The translations under genes and the position numbers were made by a program. Positions 1 to 5,197 of a stretch of DNA of 10,418 nt are shown here, one piece after another. The stretch is from contig JBDIAR010000125.1 of the NCBI GenBank assembly GCA_039812545.1, forward strand, positions 1-10,418, written 5' to 3'. Source of the DNA: JBDIAR01 sp039812545. GTDB lineage: Bacteria > Actinomycetota > Actinomycetes > Actinomycetales > Dermatophilaceae. The notes under the pieces are model-generated. The model was given only the letters and a program-made list of their open reading frames with translations, was not told the origin of the DNA and ran no database searches. Within the stretch, counting starts at the first letter, position 1, and every line of letters starts with the position of its first letter.

Positions 1-23
1 GCCGGCCGCGGCAGGTTCGTCAT
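1..23 (-). CDS. Start of a second gene after the M16 peptidase (partial), probably its M16 partner
   Basis: The M16 peptidase stop codon (complement of 20-22) shares an ATGA overlap with an ATG at complement 23-21. The frame then stays open to the window edge and reads MTNLPRPA. A 4-bp overlap is typical of translationally coupled subunits. Bacterial M16 peptidases of about 430-470 aa commonly lie in pairs, one subunit with the zinc motif and a second without it. The expectation that this is the second subunit rests on gene order alone; the eight visible residues cannot identify a family. Confidence 0.5.
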
Positions 24-1435
24 GACGTGCCCTCCTCGACGTCTGCCGACCGCTCGGCCGACCGCTCGGCCGACCGCTCGGCCGACCGCTCGGCCGACCG
101 CCCGGCCGACGGCTCGGCTGCCGGCTCGGCCGACTGCTCGGTCGGCACACTGTCCGGCGGCGCCGCGCCGGCCCGCCGATAGGCCACCACCGCCCGCGAT
201 TTCGGGTTCAGCCAGGTGGCCGCTGCGTCGCGAACCTGGCCGGCGGTCACCGCGGCGATCCGCCCGAGATAGCCGTTGATGTACTGCGGGTCGTCGGCGA
301 GCAGCGTGTAGTGGCTGATCAGGTCGGCGCGCTCCTCCTGCGAGGCCAGTGCCGAGAGCCAGGACCGTTGGGTCTCGGCGAACGCGGCCTCCATCTCCAC
401 CGGCGTCGGCCCGTCGGCGGCCAACCGATCCAGTTCCTCGCATACCGCGGCCTCGACCCGATCCGGGTCCTCGCCGACCGCCACGTCGATGGACAGAAAG
501 CCGAGGCTCACACCGTCGACGAAACCCATCGCGTGAGCGCTCAGCGACGTAACCACCTGCTCGGTCCGCACGAGACGCCGGGTGAGGCGCGAAATCGACA
601 GCGCCGCAACGACATCCAACGCCAAAGCGGAGGCGTGGAAGGCGTCGGTGTTGTCCGTCGGCAGCCGGAACGCGATGTGCAGCCGGTCGTTCGGGACGTC
701 TTCGTGCCGGACGAGGCGGGCGGGTTCGGCCAGCGGCGGCAGTTGCGGCAGAGCTTCGCGACGGGACCTACCCAGCCTCGTGAACGACCCGAAGTACGTC
801 TCGACCAGCCCGAACGCCCGCTCCGGGTCGATATCGCCGACCACGGTCACCACACTGTTGTCCGGTCCGTAGTGCTCGCGGTAGAAGGCGTGCACGTCCG
901 CCAGAGTCGCCGCGTCCAGGTCCGCCATCGAGCCGATCGTCGGATGGTGATACGGATGGTCGGGCGGGAAGACCGTGGCATACACGTCGATCATCGCGTT
1001 GCCGTAAGGGACGTTGTCGTAGCGCTGCCGCTTCTCCTCTTTGACGACGTCGCGCTGATTGTCCAGGTTCTCCTGGGTCACCGCCGCCAGCAGGGCGCCG
1101 TGCCGGTCGGCCTCGAGCCACATCGCCAGCTCCAGGGCCCCGGTCGGCACGGTCTCGAAGTAGTTGGTCCGGTCGAACCACGTCGTCGCATTGAGCCGGC
1201 CGCCCTGCGCCAGCAACGCCGCGAAGTGTTCGCCCGCGGCCACGTGCTCACTGCCCTGGAACATCAGGTGCTCGAAGAGATGCGCGAACCCGGTCCGCCC
1301 CGTCACCTCGTGCCGCGACCCCACCCCGACCCAGATGTTCAGCGTCGCCACCGGCACCGTGTGATCCGGGGAGACGACGACGCGCAGGCCGTTGGCCAGT
1401 GTCTTGGTGTGGATCGGATAGTCGACGGTGAGCAC
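20..1435 (-). CDS. M16 family zinc metallopeptidase (pitrilysin/processing-peptidase-like)
   Basis: Predicted zinc-dependent peptidase of 471 aa, cleaving peptides inside a clam-shell chamber. The inverted zinc motif HLFEH is at residues 52-56, and the third ligand is Glu133, giving the family spacing HxxEH-X76-E. The flanking residues (TGFAHLFEHLMFQGS, and NQRDVVKEE around the Glu) are typical. The size corresponds to one half of a full-length pitrilysin, so it should work as a dimer with the gene that overlaps its stop codon. The start is GTG (complement 1435-1433), preceded by AAGG seven nt upstream. No signal peptide is visible, so it is probably cytoplasmic. The last ~40 residues are not part of the fold: an Ala/Pro/Glu/Ser-rich linker followed by SAER tetrapeptides encoded by a 12-bp minisatellite. 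Family is confident; substrate is unknown. Confidence 0.93.
   Translation of the reverse strand: MLTVDYPIHTKTLANGLRVVVSPDHTVPVATLNIWVGVGSRHEVTGRTGFAHLFEHLMFQGSEHVAAGEHFAALLAQGGRLNATTWFDRTNYFETVPTGALELAMWLEADRHGALLAAVTQENLDNQRDVVKEEKRQRYDNVPYGNAMIDVYATVFPPDHPYHHPTIGSMADLDAATLADVHAFYREHYGPDNSVVTVVGDIDPERAFGLVETYFGSFTRLGRSRREALPQLPPLAEPARLVRHEDVPNDRLHIAFRLPTDNTDAFHASALALDVVAALSISRLTRRLVRTEQVVTSLSAHAMGFVDGVSLGFLSIDVAVGEDPDRVEAAVCEELDRLAADGPTPVEMEAAFAETQRSWLSALASQEERADLISHYTLLADDPQYINGYLGRIAAVTAGQVRDAAATWLNPKSRAVVAYRRAGAAPPDSVPTEQSAEPAAEPSAGRSAERSAERSAERSAERSADVEEGTS
46..141. repeat. 12-bp tandem repeat (8 units) coding the SAER tail of the M16 peptidase
   Basis: The unit CCGACCGCTCGG is perfect at 46-57, 58-69, 70-81 and 82-93. 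It continues with one- to three-base variants at 94-105, 106-117, 118-129 and 130-141. On the minus strand each unit encodes four residues (Ser-Ala-Glu-Arg), so unit gain or loss keeps frame. The perfect copies lie nearest the 3' end of the gene and the degenerate ones inward, as expected if recent expansion happened at that end. Confidence 0.9.
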
Positions 1436-1450
1436 GAACAGACCTTAGTC

Positions 1451-1476
1451 GACGCAGTTGTATGACGCAGTTGTAT
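1451..1476. repeat. 13-bp perfect tandem duplication upstream of the M16 gene
   Basis: GACGCAGTTGTAT occurs at 1451-1463 and immediately again at 1464-1476, 16 nt upstream of the GTG start of the M16 peptidase. On the minus strand each copy carries ATACAAC, which is close to an actinobacterial -10 hexamer, so the duplication may have doubled a promoter element. That role is inference; the duplication is seen directly. Confidence 0.8.
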
Positions 1477-1571
1477 GCCGTCCGCCCGCTCGGGCGTACC
1501 GGCGGGTCTTCCCACCGCGGCAGACCCGACGTCGGGACTTTGGGACCGGGTGTTCGCGGCCTCGACCTCCT

Positions 1572-1577
1572 TATGAT
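1572..1577 (+). promoter_or_regulatory. Candidate -10 hexamer TATGAT for the sulfur operon
   Basis: TATGAT differs at one base from TATAAT and stands out in GC-rich DNA. Transcription starting 6-9 nt downstream would begin at about 1584, so the inverted repeat at 1586-1613 would cover the start of the transcript, where a repressor would block initiation. No good -35 is visible at 16-18 nt, so this is a weak call. Confidence 0.35.
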
Positions 1578-1585
1578 GGGCGCGC

Positions 1586-1613
1586 TCCGGCATACCTGCC
1601 GGGGTATGCCGGA
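1586..1613. promoter_or_regulatory. 11-bp inverted repeat, CsoR/CstR-like candidate operator before the SQR-like gene
   Basis: Arms TCCGGCATACC (1586-1596) and GGTATGCCGGA (1603-1613) are perfect complements around TGCCGG. The core ATACC-N6-GGTAT with an off-centre GGGG resembles the G-tract pseudopalindromes bound by CsoR/CstR-family (DUF156) repressors. In Staphylococcus, CstR controls sulfide oxidation genes including an SQR. The right arm ends 13 nt before the ATG and runs into the GGAAGAGAG ribosome-binding region. Caveat: both arms contain GTATGCC/GGCATAC, which is over-represented through the whole window, so this may instead be an inverted pair of that motif. No repressor gene is present here. 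Confidence 0.5.
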
Positions 1614-1626
1614 AGAGAGAACACGC

Positions 1627-2904
1627 ATGCCTCACCTCCTCATCCTCGGCGCGGGCACCGCCGGGACCGTGGTGGCCAACAAGCTGAGACCGCAGCTCCC
1701 ACGGGACGCCTGGACGATCACCGTCGTCGCCCGCGAGGACGTCCACGACTACCAACCGGGCTATCTGTTCCTGCCGTTCGGGACGTACACCAACCGGCAG
1801 GTGCGCCGCACGAGCAGCGAATTCCTCCCCGAGGGAGTCGAATTCGTGATCGCCGACATCGACCGAGTCGACCCGCAGGGTGATGTCGTCCACCTCGCCG
1901 ACGGCCGGACCCTGCCCTACGACTACCTGCTCATCGCCACCGGGACGACCCCGCGCCCGGATCAGACGCCCGGTATGCCGGAGGGGCTGGCCGCGGGCAC
2001 GGTGCACGAGTTCTACACCTACGAGGGCGCTCAACGGCTGGCGACCGCGTTGGCGGACTTCGCCGGCGGGCACGTCGTCGTGCACGTCTGCGAGATGCCG
2101 ATCAAGTGCCCGGTGGCTCCGCTGGAGTTCGTCCTGCTCGCGGAGGACTGGTTCCGCGGGCGCGGGTTGCACTCCCGGACCGAGATCACGTATGCCACTC
2201 CCCTGCCCGGCGCGTTCACCCGCCCGATCGCCAGCCGTGAGCTCGGCGACCTGCTGGACCGGCGCGGCATCTTCGTCGAACCCGACTTCGCCGTCGAGCG
2301 GATCGACCCGGAGCGCAACCGGCTGATCGCCTACGACGGGCGCGAACTGGCATACGACCTGCTCGTGACGATCCCGGTCAACATGGGCGCCGACTTCGTC
2401 GCACGCAGCGGCCTCGGTGACGAACTGAACTTCGTTCCGGTCGACCCGCATACGATGCGCTCGCCGACGTACCCGAAGATCTTCGCGCTCGGTGACGCCA
2501 CGAATCTGCCCACATCGAAAGCCGGTTCGGTCGCCCACTTCTCCGCCGAGATCTTCTGCGAGAACTTCGTCCAGCTCGCGGCCGGAGCGCCGATGACACA
2601 CCGCTTCGACGGGCACGCCAACTGTTTCGTCGAATCGGGCCGGGGCAAGGCGCTGCTGCTCGATTTCAACTACGACACCGAACCGCTGCCCGGGCTGTTC
2701 CCCGCGCCGGTCGTCGGCCCGCTGAACCTGCTCAAGGAATCGCGGGCCAACCACCTGGCCAAGCTGGCCGCCCGGCCGCTGTATTGGGACGTTCTGCTCC
2801 GGGGCCGTCCGGTGCCGTGGCCGACGCTGATGAGCATGAAGGGCAAACGGGTCCCAGAGGACCCGGCCGAACCGAAGGAGGCGACGACATGGCCATCTCG
2901 GTGA
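1627..2904 (+). CDS. Sulfide:quinone oxidoreductase-like FAD flavoprotein
   Basis: Predicted 425-aa flavoprotein of the pyridine nucleotide-disulfide oxidoreductase superfamily, most like sulfide:quinone oxidoreductases, which oxidise sulfide to sulfane sulfur at the membrane and pass electrons to quinone. The N-terminal FAD fold carries GAGTAG (residues 8-13). IATGTTPR (103-110) and FALGDATN (287-294) are the second and third flavin-binding motifs. C161 lies in MPIKCPVAPLE (157-167), matching the SQR redox cysteine region. C333 in HANCFVE is a candidate partner; C155 and C311 are the other cysteines. The C-terminal region (about 370-405) has aromatic and basic residues that may contact membrane. 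The frame is open upstream to 1462, but the ATG at 1627 has a purine-rich RBS (1611-1619) and puts the dinucleotide fold at residue 4, so the longer start is rejected. First gene of a sulfur operon; the TusE-like start lies inside its 3' end. Substrate is inferred. Confidence 0.85.
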   Translation: MPHLLILGAGTAGTVVANKLRPQLPRDAWTITVVAREDVHDYQPGYLFLPFGTYTNRQVRRTSSEFLPEGVEFVIADIDRVDPQGDVVHLADGRTLPYDYLLIATGTTPRPDQTPGMPEGLAAGTVHEFYTYEGAQRLATALADFAGGHVVVHVCEMPIKCPVAPLEFVLLAEDWFRGRGLHSRTEITYATPLPGAFTRPIASRELGDLLDRRGIFVEPDFAVERIDPERNRLIAYDGRELAYDLLVTIPVNMGADFVARSGLGDELNFVPVDPHTMRSPTYPKIFALGDATNLPTSKAGSVAHFSAEIFCENFVQLAAGAPMTHRFDGHANCFVESGRGKALLLDFNYDTEPLPGLFPAPVVGPLNLLKESRANHLAKLAARPLYWDVLLRGRPVPWPTLMSMKGKRVPEDPAEPKEATTWPSR

Positions 2905-3203
2905 TCGACGGCCGCCGGGTCGAGGTCAACGACGAGGGATTCCTCACCGACCCCGGCCAGTGGGACGAGGCGATGGGAACCGCCATGGCGCGGGCCATCG
3001 GCATCGAACTGACCGACGCCCACTGGCGGGCGATCCGGTTCCTGCGGGCCGATTTCCCGGCGCAGAAGACGACGGCGACGCTGCGGCGGGTCAGCGTGGT
3101 CGGCGGGATACCGATCAAGGAGCTGTTCGAGCTGTTCCCCGGCAAGCCCGCCAAGAAGATGGCGTGGATCGCGGGGCTGCCCAAGCCCAAGGGCTGCGTG
3201 TGA
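2889..3203 (+). CDS. tusE: TusE/DsrC-family sulfur carrier protein (single-cysteine type)
   Basis: A 104-aa protein of the DsrC/TusE/DsvC family, small cytoplasmic carriers that hold sulfur on a mobile C-terminal arm. The arm ends WIAGLPKPKGCV, and C103 is the penultimate residue, the universal CysA. True DsrC has a second cysteine eleven positions earlier (CX10C); here that position is Ala92, so an intramolecular disulfide or the DsrC trisulfide cannot form and the protein resembles TusE. N-terminal features such as DEGFLTDPGQWDE (15-27) fit the family. ATG 2889 has a perfect AAGGAGG (2875-2881) seven nt upstream and overlaps the SQR-like gene by 16 bp, implying translational coupling. No dsrAB or tusBCD partners are visible, so its sulfur donor is likely the neighbouring DsrE2-like or SQR-like protein. 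That is inference. Confidence 0.9.
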   Translation: MAISVIDGRRVEVNDEGFLTDPGQWDEAMGTAMARAIGIELTDAHWRAIRFLRADFPAQKTTATLRRVSVVGGIPIKELFELFPGKPAKKMAWIAGLPKPKGCV

Positions 3204-3270
3204 CGCGCACGTCCCAAGAGACCCATCAACCCCTCACCCAGCCGGCACCCAGAGCAACCGGAGCAATCCC

Positions 3271-3888
3271 ATGACCGACCAGTTGATCATTCCCGATTTC
3301 GGCGGGACGACCGCCTCCGTCGACGGGCGCGCCGACGCCGCGTCCGCAGTCGGCGACACCGCCACCGCGCCCGAAGGTTCGTGCACCTGCGGCGGCGGCG
3401 GCGGCGGGCGCCGCAAACTCGCCATTATCTGTTCCAAGGGGAACCTCGACATGGCATACCCCGGGCTCATCCTGGCCAACGCGGCGGCCGGCGAGGGCAT
3501 CGAGGTGCACATGTTCTTCACCTTCTGGGGCTTCGACATCGTCAACAAGGCGACGATGGGTTCGCTGAAGTTCACCTTCGTCGGCAATACCGCGATGCAC
3601 CCGCCGGGCCGGTTCGGCATGTCGATGGCGCAGGGCCTGGGCGGCCTGCCCGGGATGACCACGATGGCGACCAAGATGATGCGCAAGCAGATCGCCGACC
3701 TCGACGTGCCCGACGTGCCGGAGTTCCTCGACCTGCTGCAGGCCTCCGGCGTCAACCTGTGGGGCTGCCGGATGTCGGCCGACATGATGGACCTCAACCG
3801 CGGCGACCTACACCCCGGTGTGAGGGACATCATCTCGGCGACCGACTTCATGGAGCTCACCGTCGGAGCACAGCTCCTGTTCATCTGA
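3271..3888 (+). CDS. DsrE2-like (DsrE/DsrF superfamily) sulfur carrier
   Basis: A 205-aa protein with the DsrE2-type fold, whose members carry sulfane sulfur on a conserved cysteine and exchange it with TusA- or DsrC-type carriers. The domain begins at about residue 48: KLAIICSKGNLD with C54, then a Rossmann-like sheet (EVHMFFTFWGFD, 78-89), a Met/Gly-rich segment (113-137) and LWGCRMSADMMDL with C166, the expected carrier cysteine. The N-terminal ~47 residues are an extra low-complexity segment ending in CTC-GGGGGG (C38, C40), not needed for the fold. The Met/Gly segment could be an amphipathic or membrane-associating stretch. ATG 3271 follows GGAG (3260-3263) by seven nt. It lies 67 nt after the TusE-like gene with no obvious terminator between, so the three genes are probably one operon. 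No TusA or rhodanese gene is in the window. Confidence 0.85.
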   Translation: MTDQLIIPDFGGTTASVDGRADAASAVGDTATAPEGSCTCGGGGGGRRKLAIICSKGNLDMAYPGLILANAAAGEGIEVHMFFTFWGFDIVNKATMGSLKFTFVGNTAMHPPGRFGMSMAQGLGGLPGMTTMATKMMRKQIADLDVPDVPEFLDLLQASGVNLWGCRMSADMMDLNRGDLHPGVRDIISATDFMELTVGAQLLFI

Positions 3889-3899
3889 CGAAGCTCCCG

Positions 3900-3905
3900 T
3901 AGGCT
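3900..3905 (+). promoter_or_regulatory. -10-like TAGGCT for a leaderless start at 3913
   Basis: TAGGCT fits the actinobacterial TANNNT -10 pattern and lies exactly 7 nt before the GTG at 3913. Transcription would begin at or next to the start codon, a common leaderless arrangement. It suggests the membrane-protein/copper group has its own promoter although it is only 24 nt behind the sulfur operon. No clear -35 is seen. Confidence 0.4.
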
Positions 3906-3912
3906 GGCAAGC

Positions 3913-4509
3913 GTGAGAGATCCGGCGCGAGGGGGCCTGCGGGTGGCTCGCTCCGGCGCGCTCGCCGCCATCGTGGTGGCGCTGTCCGCGGCCGCTCACG
4001 TCGTCGGCGGGGGCACGGTCCCGCCGGGACTGGCCCTGACCCTGGTCCCCGTCATCGCCCTGCCGGCCGCTCTGCTCACCCGGCGCCGTCTCGGGGTGGC
4101 CGGCGTCACCGTGCTGCTGGGGACCGGACAGCTGGGCGTGCACCGGGTATTCGAGGCCGCCCATGCGGGTACGGCCATGCCCGGGATGGCCGCGGGCTTG
4201 CCGTGCCATCCCGGCGCCACGAGCGTGCCCATCATCCCCGGCCTGCCGGCCGGCCAGGACCTGCCGAGTAGCGGTCCGATGCTCGCCGCCCACGTCGTCG
4301 CGACGTTTGCCCTGGTCGGCGTGGTGCTGCTCGGCGACCGCCTGCTGTATGCCGTTCGTCGGGTATGCCGTCCGATCCCTCACGCCGAGTCGATCGTCCT
4401 GCCGGCGCTGCGTCCGATGGCGCCGGCCGCCGTGGTGCGCCGCCTGGTCGGGCGCCCCGGCAGATCCGCTCCGTTCCTGCGCGGACCACCGGCACTGCGC
4501 TGCGCCTGA
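3913..4509 (+). CDS. Multi-pass membrane protein with His/Met/Cys loop, copper-gene neighbour
   Basis: A 198-aa integral membrane protein of no family I can name with confidence. Hydrophobic segments lie at about residues 14-31, 37-55, 60-75 and 123-145, followed by a basic cytoplasmic-type tail (148-198). Between segments 3 and 4 is a loop holding H77, H84, M89, M92, C98 and H99 (with MPGM and GLPCHPG), which are plausible copper ligands; H29 and H127 are inside membrane segments. The next two genes are a PCu(A)C copper chaperone and a DyP peroxidase, and actinobacteria often carry a small membrane protein beside such chaperones, so a role in metal handling is inferred from context and residues only. 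Start: GTG 3913 is supported by the TAGGCT leaderless signature. An in-frame GTG at 3943 has a GAGGGG ribosome site (3929-3935) and is a real alternative, giving 188 aa. Confidence 0.75.
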   Translation: MRDPARGGLRVARSGALAAIVVALSAAAHVVGGGTVPPGLALTLVPVIALPAALLTRRRLGVAGVTVLLGTGQLGVHRVFEAAHAGTAMPGMAAGLPCHPGATSVPIIPGLPAGQDLPSSGPMLAAHVVATFALVGVVLLGDRLLYAVRRVCRPIPHAESIVLPALRPMAPAAVVRRLVGRPGRSAPFLRGPPALRCA

Positions 4510-4592
4510 CCCGCGGTTCGCGCGTCGGCGCGTCCCCGGCACCTCGTGTGCGGTTCCACCCTTTCGATACTTCAGCACTAAGGAGATTCACC

Positions 4593-5144
4593 ATGTCCCA
4601 TCGCTTCATCGTGCGCTCCGCGGCCGTGCTGGCCGTCGGGGCGCTCGCCCTGCCGCTGGCCGCCTGCGGCTCGTCAACCCCCGCCCCGGCGACCTCGAAC
4701 ACGACCTCGTCGAGTTCGGGCACCACCGCGGCCCAGACGTCCGGCAAGATCACCGTCGCCGACTTCTGGGTCAAGGCCGTGGACGGCAACATGACCGGCG
4801 CCTTCGGCACGATCACGAACGGCACCGACAAGGCCGTCACCGTGGTCTCCGGCACCAGCCCCGTCGCCGGCAAGGTCGAACTGCACGAGGTCGTCCCCAA
4901 CGGGACCTCGGGCACGAAGATGCAGCCCAAGGAAGGCGGATTCCCCATCGCGGCGGGCGCGACCTACACGCTCAAGCCCGGCGGCGACCACGTCATGCTG
5001 ATGATGCTCAAGCAACCGCTCAAGGCCGGCGACACCGTCGACTTCACCTTGACGATGGCCGACGGCAGCACGGTCATGGTGAGCGCTCCGGTCAAGCCGT
5101 TCACGGCCGCCCAGGAGACCTACGTTCCCACCAAGACGAGTTGA
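4593..5144 (+). CDS. PCu(A)C-type copper chaperone lipoprotein
   Basis: A 183-aa exported copper-binding protein. A lipoprotein signal peptide ends in LAAC with lipidated C25, followed by a Ser/Thr/Ala-rich tether to about residue 50. The cupredoxin-like PCu(A)C domain (about 52-170) shows the copper site as H98, M110, H133 and M135 (VELHEV ... TKMQP ... GGDHVMLM). In the usual H(M)X10M...HXM motif the residue after the first His is often Met; here it is Glu99. Such proteins carry Cu(I) outside the membrane to cytochrome oxidase or other cuproenzymes, often with a Sco protein, which is not in the window. ATG 4593 is chosen because AAGGAG (4580-4585) lies seven nt upstream; the open frame back to 4365 would add a non-signal-like N-terminus. 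It sits between the membrane protein and the peroxidase on the same strand. Confidence 0.93.
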   Translation: MSHRFIVRSAAVLAVGALALPLAACGSSTPAPATSNTTSSSSGTTAAQTSGKITVADFWVKAVDGNMTGAFGTITNGTDKAVTVVSGTSPVAGKVELHEVVPNGTSGTKMQPKEGGFPIAAGATYTLKPGGDHVMLMMLKQPLKAGDTVDFTLTMADGSTVMVSAPVKPFTAAQETYVPTKTS

Positions 5145-5197
5145 CGCGTACCCATCGGGCACGCATCGACCGATTTCGCACGAAGTAGGTACAGCAG

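Noticed and set aside
46..141. Tandem repeats considered as a CRISPR array
   Set aside because: Units of 12 bp are contiguous with no spacers, lie inside a coding frame and encode tetrapeptides.
311..1465. 384-aa plus-strand open frame across the M16 gene
   Set aside because: Antisense shadow of a gene with a complete HxxEH-X76-E motif; its Arg/His/Gln-rich product has no family features.
1462..1626. Upstream 55-codon in-frame extension of the SQR-like gene
   Set aside because: It would start inside the 13-bp tandem repeat, run through the -10-like hexamer and inverted repeat, and put a non-family N-terminus before the FAD fold. ATG 1627 has a ribosome site and places the GxGxxG motif at residue 8.
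1339..2754. 471-aa minus-strand open frame opposite the SQR-like gene
   Set aside because: It overlaps two confident genes and is rich in Arg, Val, Gly and Asp as expected of an antisense frame in GC-rich DNA.
4518..4571. Hairpin CGCGC-GTCG-GCGCG and GATACT hexamer before the PCu(A)C gene
   Set aside because: A 5-bp stem of alternating G and C is common by chance at this GC content, and GATACT has no -35 at a suitable distance. The ribosome site alone explains the start.
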